A stretch of 64,000 bases of DNA from an uncultured Collinsella sp. (GCA_902470765.1 CABRHW010000009.1:14152-78151); one strand, 5' to 3'; shown: positions 52,227 through 60,630, numbered from the stretch's first letter. The notes: generated by a model from the letters alone, not told the origin. Program-made: numbers and translations.

Positions 52227-53984
52227 TTACTCGGCATCCTCGACCTCATACGAATCCGCCTCGGCTGGCTCATCGTTTGTCTCTGTCGCAGCCCCGCGTG
52301 CCTCGTCAAACGCTGCTTTCATGGTCTTGTTGCCCCACGTGAGCTTGCGAATGGTAAGATCGTCGGCCTTCTTGTTGGCTAGGCGCAGATTGTTCTCGGA
52401 GGACAGCAACGCCTCCTTGGTTTTCTGCAGATGGCTAATCGTCTTGTCGATCTCATCAATCGCCGTTTGGAACTTTCGGCTCGCGATCTCGTAGTTGCGA
52501 CCGAAATCATTCTTGAACTTTTCCATCTTGGCTTCGAAGTTCGTGACGTCGATATTCTGCTGTTTGTACTCCGCCAGCTCCTGCTTATAGTGCAGCGAAC
52601 CCATGGCGGCGTTGCGAAGAAGCGTGATCATGGGAATAAAGAACTGTGGGCGAATCACGTACATCTTCTCGTAGCGATAGCTCACGTCCACGATGCCGGC
52701 GTTGTAAAGCTCGCTCTCGGGTTCGAGCAACGTGCAGAGCACCGCGTACTCACAGCCTTTCTGGCGACGATCGTGATCGAGTTTCTTAAAGAAGTCCTCG
52801 TTTTTATGTTTGGTCGCGGTCTCGTCGTTCTCGTTTTTCATCTCGAACATAATCGAAATGACCTCGTTACCGCTTGCGTCGCACTCGCGGAAGATAAAGT
52901 CGCCCTTGGTGCCCTCGGACGCATCGTTATCCTTCTCGAAGTACGCGTTAGGAAACGCCGTCATGCGCAGACGGTTAAACTCGGTCTCGCAGTGCTGCTC
53001 GAGCGACTCGCCCACCATCTTGGTGGACAGGCGGACCTTCATGTCCTTAAGGCGCTCGATCTCTTCATCCTTGTAGCGAATCAGGTCATCGCTCGCACGC
53101 TTGGCCTGCGCAAGCTCGAGCTCGTGTGCCGCCTTGGCCTGTTCCTCGCGAGAATCGCGCACCGCCAGCTCGCTCGTCAGTTTGGCACGTGCCTCATCGC
53201 GCTCTCGCTCCGCCGCGGCGACCGCCTCTGACAGGTTCATTTTTGCCATCAGTTCCTGCTCGCGCAGCTGGGCACGCAGGCCCTCGGCCTCTTGCTCGGA
53301 CTGAGCCTTTGCGGCGGAAAACTTCTCTTGCGCCTTCGCGCGATAGTCAGTAAGCGCGCGCTCGGCCTCGCTGCGAGCGGCATCGAGCTCACGCTGCGAC
53401 TCTGCCGCGGCAGCGGCAAGCGCCATCTCCCGGGCTTTGTCCGCCGCGGCGAGCCTGGCCTGCAGCTCGGCAATCTGAGCGTCGCGCGCAGCTAAATCGT
53501 TTTGAGCAGCGTTGCGCGCCGCCGACTCGGCAAGCTTTGCTTCGTCATCTTTGCGCCCAAGCTGCGCACGCAGGCTATCAATCTCGCGCTGAAGCTCGGC
53601 GTTCTCCTTTTGAGCGTCGGCACGGGCTTCAACCGCCGCGCGCTGGCTTGCGCTCTCGCGCTCTGCGGCAGCGCCCTCGAGCTTAGCGCGCAGCTCGGCG
53701 AGCTCAGCATCGCGCTTGGCGACTTCTTGCGCCAGTTTCTGATCCGCAGTGTTCTTCTGTTCGACAAGCTGAGCGCTGCGCTGGGACTCTGCCTCCTGCA
53801 AAGCAGCCGTCGAGCGCGAGCGTTCAAGCTCCAGCGCCTGCTCGCCCTCGCGCTGGACTGCCTTCACACGCTCATCCAGGTCGCGCGAAAACTCGGCATC
53901 GCGCACTTGCTTGACGATATCCGCATAGCCGGACGCGTCGACCTTAAAAACTTCGCCACAATGCGGGCACTTGATCTCATTCAT
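52227..53984 (-). CDS. DUF2130 protein with long coiled coil
   Basis: 585 residues. A short N-terminal metal-ribbon ([10 protein letters not shown], residues 4-13) is followed by a coiled coil of about 280 residues rich in Ala, Glu, Gln and Arg. The C-terminal DUF2130 domain (about residues 325-535) contains [50 protein letters not shown] and [19 protein letters not shown]. The D..GD....E..I.FEMK layout resembles PD-(D/E)XK nuclease folds. Its cellular role is unknown. GAGGAG supports the ATG. Confidence 0.86.
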   Translation of the reverse strand: MNEIKCPHCGEVFKVDASGYADIVKQVRDAEFSRDLDERVKAVQREGEQALELERSRSTAALQEAESQRSAQLVEQKNTADQKLAQEVAKRDAELAELRAKLEGAAAERESASQRAAVEARADAQKENAELQREIDSLRAQLGRKDDEAKLAESAARNAAQNDLAARDAQIAELQARLAAADKAREMALAAAAAESQRELDAARSEAERALTDYRAKAQEKFSAAKAQSEQEAEGLRAQLREQELMAKMNLSEAVAAAERERDEARAKLTSELAVRDSREEQAKAAHELELAQAKRASDDLIRYKDEEIERLKDMKVRLSTKMVGESLEQHCETEFNRLRMTAFPNAYFEKDNDASEGTKGDFIFRECDASGNEVISIMFEMKNENDETATKHKNEDFFKKLDHDRRQKGCEYAVLCTLLEPESELYNAGIVDVSYRYEKMYVIRPQFFIPMITLLRNAAMGSLHYKQELAEYKQQNIDVTNFEAKMEKFKNDFGRNYEIASRKFQTAIDEIDKTISHLQKTKEALLSSENNLRLANKKADDLTIRKLTWGNKTMKAAFDEARGAATETNDEPAEADSYEVEDAE

Positions 53985-54047
53985 AGCAGCTCCTCGATGG
54001 ACGCAAATTTCAACCGCCTACACTCTACCGCGCCGCACGGACAAAAA

Positions 54048-54073
54048 GGCGCCGCCATAATGGCAACGGCGCC
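54048..54073 (-). terminator. Terminator of the metallophosphoesterase gene
   Basis: GGCGCCG (54048-54054) pairs with CGGCGCC (54067-54073). On the minus strand it is followed by TTTTTGT. Confidence 0.8.
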
Positions 54074-54075
54074 AG

Positions 54076-54112
54076 AACCACCACAAAGGTGCCTGTCCCC
54101 TTTGTGGCGGTT
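54076..54112. repeat. Hairpin repeat with CCTGTCCC loop (family 2, diverged copy)
   Basis: AACCACCACAAAG (54076-54088) pairs with CTTTGTGGCGGTT (54100-54112) with one mismatch, around GTGCCTGTCCC. The CCTGTCCC loop word is shared with the 53-bp elements at 39979 and 63861, while the arms are different yet still complementary. Confidence 0.65.
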
Positions 54113-54130
54113 TGTGTGACGGTTCGAGAA

Positions 54131-54676
54131 TTACAGTCCAAAGAAGCCGAGGATTTGATCACGGCTTACGGGCTTGTACTCGTTGGCATCGAGGCCGACA
54201 TCGTAGCGAAAGATAGGGCGCTCGCGATCGCGGTTGCGCGCGTTGGTGCGGTCTCCCCTGCTGTGGATATGCCCGTGCAGCATGATGGCGCCACGCGCCT
54301 TACCGTTCCAGCTGAGCATGGGGTAATGGCTCATCACCAGACGATGGCCCTTGGCATAGCCGGGGGCAACCTCCAGGTAATCGCGCACCTCATCCCAAAT
54401 GTGCGGCGCGTCCGGATCTTCCCAATCGCCGTCATGGTTACCACGGATGAGCGTCACGTTCTTGCATTCGATACGCTCGCGCAGGCGCACGGCACCCGCC
54501 AGGGGCAAGCGATAGGTAAAGTCTCCCAAGATATAGAGGCGGTCGTCCACAGCCACGCACTCATTGATGGCATCGATAACCTTGCGGTTCATCTCCTCGA
54601 CCGAATCAAACGGCCGATCCATATCGTGCAAGATATTCGTATCGCCCAGGTGCAGGTCGGCGGTAAACCACATCAT
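54131..54676 (-). CDS. Calcineurin-type metallophosphoesterase
   Basis: 181 residues with the full metal-site set: DLHLGDTN (residues 7-14), LGDFTYRL near 51, RGNHDGDW near 78, MSHYPML near 114, and LHGHIHSRG near 133. Small proteins of this type are phosphodiesterases or phosphatases with unknown substrates, close to the YfcE-like and bis-nucleotide hydrolase groups. Start at 54676 behind GAGGGC. The last 20 residues (DANEYKPVSRDQILGFFGL) are typical of the family. Confidence 0.88.
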   Translation of the reverse strand: MMWFTADLHLGDTNILHDMDRPFDSVEEMNRKVIDAINECVAVDDRLYILGDFTYRLPLAGAVRLRERIECKNVTLIRGNHDGDWEDPDAPHIWDEVRDYLEVAPGYAKGHRLVMSHYPMLSWNGKARGAIMLHGHIHSRGDRTNARNRDRERPIFRYDVGLDANEYKPVSRDQILGFFGL

Positions 54677-54742
54677 CGTCTATGCCCTCGTTTCGCAACG
54701 TGTTCAACTCGTGCTAAGTATACAGACACAGCGATGCGGAAG

Positions 54743-54922
54743 TTATCCAAAGAGCCTGCCGAACAGGCCGCGGCGGCGCTTGTCTTGCTTTTTCGAAGCG
54801 TCACCCTGAGTTTTCTTACCCTGCCGTTTCCTACGGTCCTGCTCCAACTCATCGTCATCGAGTAGCATATCCCACTCAAACGGATCGTCTGTCAGATCGA
54901 GCAGGTCGTCGTCATCAAACAT
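54743..54922 (-). CDS. 59-residue acidic/basic small protein
   Basis: The ATG at 54922 has a strong GGGAGG site seven bases upstream, and the frame stops with TAA at 54743-54745. The first half is very acidic (MFDDDDLLDLTDDPFEWDML), the second half very basic (RRKRQGKKTQ, KKQDKRRRGLFGRLFG). This charge split and the gene order suggest a real gene: 66 bp before the metallophosphoesterase start and 18 bp after the HIRAN gene. The end GLFGRLFG is amphipathic and could touch membrane or RNA. No family recognised. Confidence 0.68.
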   Translation of the reverse strand: MFDDDDLLDLTDDPFEWDMLLDDDELEQDRRKRQGKKTQGDASKKQDKRRRGLFGRLFG

Positions 54923-54940
54923 GACCGCCTCCCTTACCGA

Positions 54941-55267
54941 TTAGCGAGCATCCACCACATAGAGTCCAACGCGCACCTGATGCCACGGGCTGCGCTCGGG
55001 AGCAACCTGTTGCACGCGAGCCTCAAATACGTCCTCATGGCCGTAATACATCATCAAGGACAGCGGGCCGACCTCGTTTCCCGGAACATACCCAAGCTTG
55101 GTGTTGCCGCAGTAGATCGCAACCGCCTCAGGATCATGGGGGTTATCGCGCTCGGCACACAGCGTCAGCTTATCGCCAACCTTAAGATCGCCCAGGACCA
55201 AAGCGCCGTCGGCATACTGAAATCCCGCGATATGGAACGACAAAAGAACACGCGAAGGCTCGTACAT
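54941..55267 (-). CDS. HIRAN-domain protein
   Basis: 108 residues. The sequence from about residue 8 to 100 is a lone HIRAN domain: FHIAGFQYADGALVLGDLKVGDKLTLCAERDNPHDPEAVAIYCGNTKLGYVPGNE in order shows the conserved AG..Y, L..G..L.L..E..NPHDP.AV.IY and LGYVP blocks. HIRAN domains bind DNA ends or damaged DNA and are usually fused to helicases. Stand-alone forms occur in bacteria, some next to defence genes. GAGGAG lies before the ATG. Confidence 0.86.
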   Translation of the reverse strand: MYEPSRVLLSFHIAGFQYADGALVLGDLKVGDKLTLCAERDNPHDPEAVAIYCGNTKLGYVPGNEVGPLSLMMYYGHEDVFEARVQQVAPERSPWHQVRVGLYVVDAR

Positions 55268-55472
55268 GGCAGCTCCTCTAACAGCCGGATAAACCGGCGC
55301 TTAACCTTACTGAGAAGCTTACGGGCCCGTGCGGACACAAATTCACCCGCTCGCGCCTTTCGATCGCTCGTCGCTACGTCTGCGAGACAGAGCGCTTGCA
55401 GATAAGATAGCGGCATGGATGGCACCCGTGGCAGCGGGTCTTGCCAACTCCGATACACGTTTTCATCGTAAG

Positions 55473-55508
55473 AAATGGCCGTCTTCGCTTGCGCGGAGGC
55501 GGCCATTT
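55473..55508. terminator. Terminator of the aldehyde dehydrogenase gene
   Basis: AAATGGCCG (55473-55481) pairs with CGGCCATTT (55500-55508), with an inner CTTCGC/GCGGAG stem. TTGTTTG follows on the plus strand. It lies past the end of the minus-strand operon, so it can act in both directions. Confidence 0.7.
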
Positions 55509-55531
55509 TGTTTGCCCTATGTCATCTGATT

Positions 55532-56911
55532 CTAATGCACAAACATGCGCACGAACTTGTGCTTCCAGCTTGCGTAAGGAGCATAGCGGAATGGCACGTC
55601 CAGCCACGTCGCCTTGTTCACGATGCTCTTCTTGTGGCTAAACGTATCGAAGCTCTCGCGTCCATGGTACTGCCCCATACCGCTCGCCCCCATGCCGCCA
55701 AAGCCCATATGACTCGTAGCCAAATGCATAATGGTGTCATTAACACAGCCGCCGCCAAAGGGCACGTAGCGCACAAAGCGCTGCTGAGCCGCGCGATCCT
55801 GGCTAAAGATATACAGGGCCAGCGGCGTCGGACGATCCGTAATAAACGTCTCGACCTCGTCTAGGCTCTCAAACGTCAGCACCGGCAAAATGGGGCCGAA
55901 AATCTCCTCCTGCATCACGGCGTCATCGGGGGACACGCCGTCCAAAATCGTCGGCTCGATCTTGAGCGAAGCCTCGCGCACGGCACCTCCAAGCACGACC
56001 TTATCGGAATCGATCAGCCCGCGCACGCGCGCAAAATGTTTGGCGTTGACGATATGCCCGTAATCCTCGTTATCGAGCGGATGCTCGCCAAACATACGGC
56101 GGGCCTCCTCCTTGATAAGGTCCAGCAGCTCGTCGTGCACGCGCGCATCGACCAGCAAGTAGTCGGGCGCTACACAGGTTTGCCCCACGTTGAGCCATTT
56201 ACCAAAGGCGATACGCCGCGCCGCGACCTTCAGGTTTGCCGTCGCATCCACGATGCAGGGACTCTTTCCGCCCAGCTCAAGCGTCACGGGCGTAAGGTTT
56301 TTACTCGCGCGCTCCATGACGAGCTTGCCAACCGGAACACTACCGGTAAAGAAGATCTTGTCCCAGCATTCATCGAGCAGCGCCTCATTCTCGGCGCGCC
56401 CGCCCTCGACAACCGTCACCAGGCACGGATCAAATGCCTCTTCACAGATTTGCTTGAGCACCGCGCTCGAAGCCGGCGCATAGGCACTCGGCTTGATGAC
56501 CACGGTGTTGCCTGCAGCGAGCGCGCCGGCGAGCGGCTCGAGCGTCAGCAAAAACGGGTAGTTCCAAGGCGCCATGATGAGCGTGACGCCATAGGGCACG
56601 GCTTGCGTCTTGCACACACTAATAGCATTAGCGAGGTCACACGGACGCAGGCGCGGACGACTCCATCGAGCCACATGCGCAATCTGATGACGAATCTCGG
56701 AAAGCGACGTGCCGATCTCGCACATATATGCCTCGTCATGCGACTTACCCAAATCGGTCTTGAGCGCATGGGCGATATCGGTCTCGTGTGCCCGCACCGC
56801 CTCGCGCAGGCGCACGAGCGCACGACGTCGAGCATCGACATCAAACGTAGCGTGCGTCTTAAAGTAGGTGCGCTGATCGCCGACGATGCGCGCAATTTCC
56901 TCGGTGTTCAT
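55532..56911 (-). CDS. NAD(P)-dependent aldehyde dehydrogenase
   Basis: 459 residues, the length of class-3-like fatty or aromatic aldehyde dehydrogenases. LIMAPWNYPFLLTLEPLAGALAAGN leads to the cofactor site, LELGGKSPCIVDATANL carries the catalytic Glu (about residue 213), and GQTCVAPDYLL carries the nucleophile Cys near 247. The C-terminal hydrophobic tail (WKHKFVRMFVH) is seen in membrane-associated members. It starts 8 bp after the iron alcohol dehydrogenase gene, so alcohol to acid conversion, or the reverse, is carried by one operon. Confidence 0.9.
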   Translation of the reverse strand: MNTEEIARIVGDQRTYFKTHATFDVDARRRALVRLREAVRAHETDIAHALKTDLGKSHDEAYMCEIGTSLSEIRHQIAHVARWSRPRLRPCDLANAISVCKTQAVPYGVTLIMAPWNYPFLLTLEPLAGALAAGNTVVIKPSAYAPASSAVLKQICEEAFDPCLVTVVEGGRAENEALLDECWDKIFFTGSVPVGKLVMERASKNLTPVTLELGGKSPCIVDATANLKVAARRIAFGKWLNVGQTCVAPDYLLVDARVHDELLDLIKEEARRMFGEHPLDNEDYGHIVNAKHFARVRGLIDSDKVVLGGAVREASLKIEPTILDGVSPDDAVMQEEIFGPILPVLTFESLDEVETFITDRPTPLALYIFSQDRAAQQRFVRYVPFGGGCVNDTIMHLATSHMGFGGMGASGMGQYHGRESFDTFSHKKSIVNKATWLDVPFRYAPYASWKHKFVRMFVH

Positions 56912-56919
56912 GGACCCTC

Positions 56920-58140
56920 CTAGTTCTCGTCCTCAAACATACCACCTGCAACAACTTCGTACATATGCTCGAGCTCCAGGCGGTCCATCAAAAGCGGAAC
57001 GGGATACAGCGGATTGGCCTCGGCATCGGCATGTGCCGCCATTTGCGGAATATCGGAGCGGCGAATACCTGAGACATATTTGGGGATTCCCAGGGCCTCG
57101 TTCATGCGGTCGACCCAATCGATAAAGGCCTCGGCCGCAAGACTGTCCTGCGCGGTAGCCGGCGCAATGCCCGCCATGCGAGCAAGATCGGCAAGCTTGG
57201 GGGCGGCGGCGTCACCATAAACGCGAAGCATGTGCGGCAGGATAATCGCGTTGGCTAAACCGTGCGGAATTCCGTATCGGCCGCCTAGACTGTGCGCGAT
57301 GGCATGAACGTATCCAACATAGGAGCGCGTAAAGGCAACTCCCGCCTTATACGCCGCCGAAAGCATATTGCGACGCGCACGCATGTCGTCGCCATGCTCA
57401 TAGGCCTCGAGCAAATTGTCGTGGATGAGCTGCACCGCCTGTCGTGCCATCTTGCGCGTATAGGGCGTGGTGCTTCGCCCGATAAAGGCCTCGACGGCAT
57501 GCGTCAGGGCGTCCATACCCGTCTGCCCCGTAATGGAGGCGGGCAGACCGCGCGTAAACTCGGGGTCGTGCACCGCAAAGCGCGGAATAAGCACAAAGTC
57601 GTTAATGGGGTACTTGTAGTGCGTCTCGTCATCGGTAATTACCGCCGCAAGTGTGACCTCGCTTCCCGTGCCTGCCGTGGTGGGGACGGCGATGAGCAGC
57701 GGCAGGCGACGATGAATCCGCAGCAGGCCGCGCATCTTGTTGATGGGCTTGTTTGGCTGCGCAATGCGTGCGCCTACGCCCTTGGCGCAGTCCATGGCTG
57801 ATCCTCCGCCAAAGCCGATAATGGCCTGGCAGGCGCTCTCTCGATACAGGGACGCCGCCTCCTCCACATTCGAGACCGTGGGATTCGCACGCGTTTCGGC
57901 ATAGACCGTAACGCCAATCCCCTGAGCCGTAAGCGCACGCTCGAGTGATGCCGTGAGTCCCAAACGTGCAATGCCGGGATCCGTCACGATAAGGACCTTC
58001 TGGATCGAGCGCTTTTGAAGCACCGCGGGCACATCCTCGGCATGCTCTAAAATGTGCGGCTCGGTATAGGGCAGGATCGGCAATGCAATGCGAAAAACCG
58101 TCTGATATGTTCGGCACCAGGCACGACGGGCTAGATGCAT
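56920..58140 (-). CDS. Iron-containing alcohol dehydrogenase
   Basis: 406 residues from the ATG at 58140 (GAAGGAG upstream). GFGGGSAMDCAKGVGARI binds the cofactor (near residue 110), VPTTAGTGSEVTLAAVI follows, and metal ligands are found in MDALTHAVEAFIG and AIAHSLGGRYGIPHGLANAIILPHM near residue 285. It reduces aldehydes or oxidises alcohols with NAD(P)H. A 16-bp palindrome lies 18 bp before the start. It is first of two genes, with the aldehyde dehydrogenase. Confidence 0.9.
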   Translation of the reverse strand: MHLARRAWCRTYQTVFRIALPILPYTEPHILEHAEDVPAVLQKRSIQKVLIVTDPGIARLGLTASLERALTAQGIGVTVYAETRANPTVSNVEEAASLYRESACQAIIGFGGGSAMDCAKGVGARIAQPNKPINKMRGLLRIHRRLPLLIAVPTTAGTGSEVTLAAVITDDETHYKYPINDFVLIPRFAVHDPEFTRGLPASITGQTGMDALTHAVEAFIGRSTTPYTRKMARQAVQLIHDNLLEAYEHGDDMRARRNMLSAAYKAGVAFTRSYVGYVHAIAHSLGGRYGIPHGLANAIILPHMLRVYGDAAAPKLADLARMAGIAPATAQDSLAAEAFIDWVDRMNEALGIPKYVSGIRRSDIPQMAAHADAEANPLYPVPLLMDRLELEHMYEVVAGGMFEDEN

Positions 58141-58158
58141 AAAGGAAACTCCTTCATT

Positions 58159-58174
58159 TGTTGATAGGTCAACA
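58159..58174. promoter_or_regulatory. 16-bp palindromic operator candidate before the alcohol dehydrogenase gene
   Basis: TGTTGATAGGTCAACA has perfect 6-bp arms (TGTTGA/TCAACA) around TAGG. It sits directly upstream of the ribosome binding site, where bound repressor would block transcription. A half-site (ATCAACATC) recurs at about 58224-58232. Confidence 0.5.
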
Positions 58175-58396
58175 TTTGCTCGCCCGATTGTACTCAGCAA
58201 AAATCGCAGACGGCCTCCCAATCGTTAATCAATCAACATCTTCATATCTCGAAATTGTTTTATTAAAAATCATTCCTAATAGGCTTCACATTTGGTTGCA
58301 TTTATGGATAATAGAACTCGTCAAGACGCACGTCCGGAGAGGGCCCTTACGGGACCGGACGAGCGCACAATCGCCATCGATCGAAAGGATCGAATC

Positions 58397-58957
58397 ATGA
58401 AGTTTGTTTGCCCCGTTTGCGGTTATGTGGAAGAGTTCGACGGCGACCAGCTGCCCGAGGACTTCAAGTGCCCCCAGTGCGGCGTTCCCGGTTCTCGTTT
58501 CCTGAAGCAGGAGGAGGGCCAGCTCGAGTGGGCTGCCGAGCACGTCGTGGGCGTCGCCAAGATGGAGGGCGTCTCCGAGGACATCGTTGCCGACCTGCGC
58601 GCCAACTTTGAGGGCGAGTGCTCCGAGGTCGGTATGTACCTGGCCATGGCTCGCGTCGCCCATCGCGAGGGTTATCCCGAGATCGGCCTGTACTGGGAGA
58701 AGGCTGCCCACGAGGAGGCCGAGCACGCCGCCAAGTTCGCTGAGCTCCTGGGCGAGGTCGTGACCGACTCCACCAAGAAGAACCTCGAGATGCGCGTTGA
58801 GGCCGAGAACGGCGCCACCGCCGGAAAGACTGATCTTGCCAAGCGCGCCAAGGCCGCTGGCCTCGATGCCATCCACGATACCGTGCACGAGATGGCTCGC
58901 GACGAGGCTCGTCACGGCAAGGCTTTCGCCGGCCTGCTCAAGCGCTACTTTGGCTAA
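58397..58957 (+). CDS. Reverse rubrerythrin (rubredoxin-ferritin-like peroxidase)
   Basis: 186 residues from the ATG at 58397 (GAAAGGA upstream). The rubredoxin domain is N-terminal, with Cys 5, 8, 25 and 28, the inverse of classical rubrerythrin. A ferritin-like four-helix domain follows with the diiron ligands in [24 protein letters not shown] and [14 protein letters not shown]. These proteins reduce hydrogen peroxide (NADH peroxidase role) in anaerobes. The gene is alone and ends at a terminator. The upstream region is AT-rich, compatible with a PerR-type operator, though no consensus box is certain. Confidence 0.92.
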   Translation: MKFVCPVCGYVEEFDGDQLPEDFKCPQCGVPGSRFLKQEEGQLEWAAEHVVGVAKMEGVSEDIVADLRANFEGECSEVGMYLAMARVAHREGYPEIGLYWEKAAHEEAEHAAKFAELLGEVVTDSTKKNLEMRVEAENGATAGKTDLAKRAKAAGLDAIHDTVHEMARDEARHGKAFAGLLKRYFG

Positions 58958-58991
58958 GCCAACCGCTTGAGACATAACCTCTAGCTCGATG

Positions 58992-59018
58992 AGGCCCGGA
59001 CCGTATTGGTTCGGGCCT
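58992..59018 (+). terminator. Terminator of the reverse rubrerythrin gene
   Basis: AGGCCCGGAC (58992-59001) pairs with GTTCGGGCCT (59009-59018) with one G-T type mismatch, followed by TTTTGTG. Confidence 0.88.
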
Positions 59019-59087
59019 TTTTGTGTCTCGAGGACTCGTTAACGCCCTGAAATAGAGCTATCTTCGGCATCGGTCTCTCGTCAAAAA

Positions 59088-59210
59088 CTAAGTGAGTAGA
59101 CTTTTCGAAACTTGCCGAGCAGACCATCCGTATTGCTTTATAAAGTCGCAGGGAAATGACTTGTTTCAAAACGGCCTGGTCGCCATCAAGCCAAAAGTCT
59201 ACTCACTTAG
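59088..59210 (-). repeat. 123-bp terminal-inverted-repeat element (family 1, copy B)
   Basis: CTAAGTGAGTAGACTTTT at 59088 is mirrored by AAAAGTCTACTCACTTAG ending at 59210. The interior shares CCGAGCAG and GCCTGGTCGCCA with the copy at 60510. On the minus strand its first arm is the end of the 59199-60332 gene: the codons CTA AGT GAG TAG inside the arm encode LSE and the stop. Confidence 0.88.
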
Positions 59211-60332
59211 AACCGCAGCCGTCCACGATCGAACTGTTTTGTGTCTAACGGGCATCTTTCCGTCAATTACTCCCAATTTTGTCCAGTCAACGAATAGTTC
59301 AGACCGAAGTAATGTCTCAGCCCTTTGCTCATCTGAGCTTTTATCGCGATATTCAGCATCGAGCATCCTGCATACGGTCTTAACGATCGCGCGGAATCTA
59401 CCCTCATCGGATATCTGTCTGTGTGTCAGGAGAAGTACATCGTAGCCCATGGCCTGAAGGGCCGTCATGCGGTCAGCGTCACGCAAGCCATCCCCTGCGC
59501 GTCCGTGCGAGGCCTTTCCCTGACATTCAATGGCCACCTGTCGCCTACCGTCCGGTGAAGAAAGAAGTAGGTCGATATATACACGGGACTTTCCCACAAT
59601 CGCTCGAGCACTTGTGTTTAGCATCACTTCAACATTAAGCTCTATGCCGCAAAAACCTTCGCCTCCCAGGGATCGCGGCAGTGCAAGTAGCAAATACGCC
59701 TCGACCTCAAAAGGCGACGCGGCACCCAATGGAACGAGTTGCGATACCGCCATAAATCTATTGCCGTAACGCATCCCACAAACATCTGAACAAAAACGGT
59801 CAAGGTCTCCGCCCAAAACCAAAGCGTCTCGACGCCATAAATTTGAGGCGGTGCCGTCCTCGGACGGGCAGCGCGCCCAACCGAACGTTGTCGAAATCGC
59901 ACCCGAATCAATTGCACGCGAAAGCTCCGTCTCAAGTAACGCCGGCAGGGCACACACCGCAAACAAGCCGCACATCTCCGCCAATACCAAAAGAAGCTGA
60001 AGATCCGTCAGATGCCGTGACATGATGAATGCCGTCAGTAGAGGAGACGTAATCAAAAATCCATGCTCCGTTTCCAGCACGGATTCCCTGGGGAGCTCAC
60101 CAAGAAACAGCCGCTGCCTAATGCTGGCAGGACAAGTCCGTTTGTTTCTCGTCCGAACCAATGTATGCAACGGAAAACCGAGCGCGACCGCAGCCGTCGG
60201 GTTGCGGGCGAGATCATATCGCTGCCGGTCTTCTTCCGGTCGTGGAAGCGGCGGACACAAAGCGCGGACTTGAGGAGGCAAACGCCAGTACCTAAAAGCC
60301 GATATGTCACAAAGTAGATCCTTCATAGGCAC
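59199..60332 (-). CDS. Unknown protein with DUF559/Vsr-like nuclease fold
   Basis: 377 residues. Opens with DLLCDISAFRYWRLPPQV and a helical middle (LTDLQLLLVLAEMCGLFAV). The C-terminal third has the pattern of a DUF559/Vsr-type endonuclease core: YIDLLL with Asp 254, VAIECQGKASH with Glu 269, Gln 271, Lys 273 and His 276, then DADRMTALQAMGYDVLLLT. Function and family are not known to me. The start is unsure: GTG at 60332 or ATG at 60326, neither with a good site. The last three residues and the stop codon come from the copy B repeat. It is flanked by repeat copies B and C. Confidence 0.62.
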   Translation of the reverse strand: MPMKDLLCDISAFRYWRLPPQVRALCPPLPRPEEDRQRYDLARNPTAAVALGFPLHTLVRTRNKRTCPASIRQRLFLGELPRESVLETEHGFLITSPLLTAFIMSRHLTDLQLLLVLAEMCGLFAVCALPALLETELSRAIDSGAISTTFGWARCPSEDGTASNLWRRDALVLGGDLDRFCSDVCGMRYGNRFMAVSQLVPLGAASPFEVEAYLLLALPRSLGGEGFCGIELNVEVMLNTSARAIVGKSRVYIDLLLSSPDGRRQVAIECQGKASHGRAGDGLRDADRMTALQAMGYDVLLLTHRQISDEGRFRAIVKTVCRMLDAEYRDKSSDEQRAETLLRSELFVDWTKLGVIDGKMPVRHKTVRSWTAAVLSE

Positions 60333-60409
60333 AGGAGAACACGAATTTCAACCCAGTCAGTCACGCATTGGCGCGAACGCACCAAAAATGGCGCCGAACG
60401 GACTGCCAA

Positions 60410-60475
60410 GTTTTCAACAGCCCTCCCCAACTGGCCAAAAGCTTGTCGAGAGCTGGACGAAGCCCTGTTGAAAAC
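60410..60475. repeat. 66-bp inverted repeat between the unknown gene and copy C
   Basis: GTTTTCAACAG (60410-60420) pairs perfectly with CTGTTGAAAAC (60465-60475) around a 44-nt loop containing CTGG and CCAG words, followed by CCCCATTTTTTT. It could terminate plus-strand transcription. With copy C it fills most of the 286-bp gap 60333-60618. Confidence 0.65.
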
Positions 60476-60509
60476 CCCATTTTTTTCTCATGCAGAAGCT
60501 TTACGCGGC

Positions 60510-60630
60510 AAGTGAGTAGACTTTTTTGAACATTCCGAGCAGCCCGGTCATCCTGCTTTTCAAAACCGCAGGTAGATAGCTTGTTACAAAACTGCCTGGT
60601 CGCCAAAGTTCCAAATGCCTACTCACTTAG
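60510..60630 (-). repeat. 121-bp terminal-inverted-repeat element (family 1, copy C)
   Basis: AAGTGAGTAGACTTTTTT at 60510 is mirrored by GCCTACTCACTTAG ending at 60630. The interior shares AAAACCGCAGGTAGA with copy A and GCCTGGTCGCCA with copy B. On the minus strand its first arm supplies the last codons (CTA AGT GAG TAG, LSE-stop) of pdxR. Confidence 0.88.

Noticed and set aside
54673..54879. 68-residue minus-strand frame overlapping the metallophosphoesterase start
   Set aside because: Different frame from the 59-residue protein at 54743-54922, which has the better ribosome binding site and charge pattern.
55165..55506. 113-residue minus-strand frame before the HIRAN gene
   Set aside because: Overlaps the HIRAN gene by 103 bp in another frame and crosses a terminator; no domain pattern.
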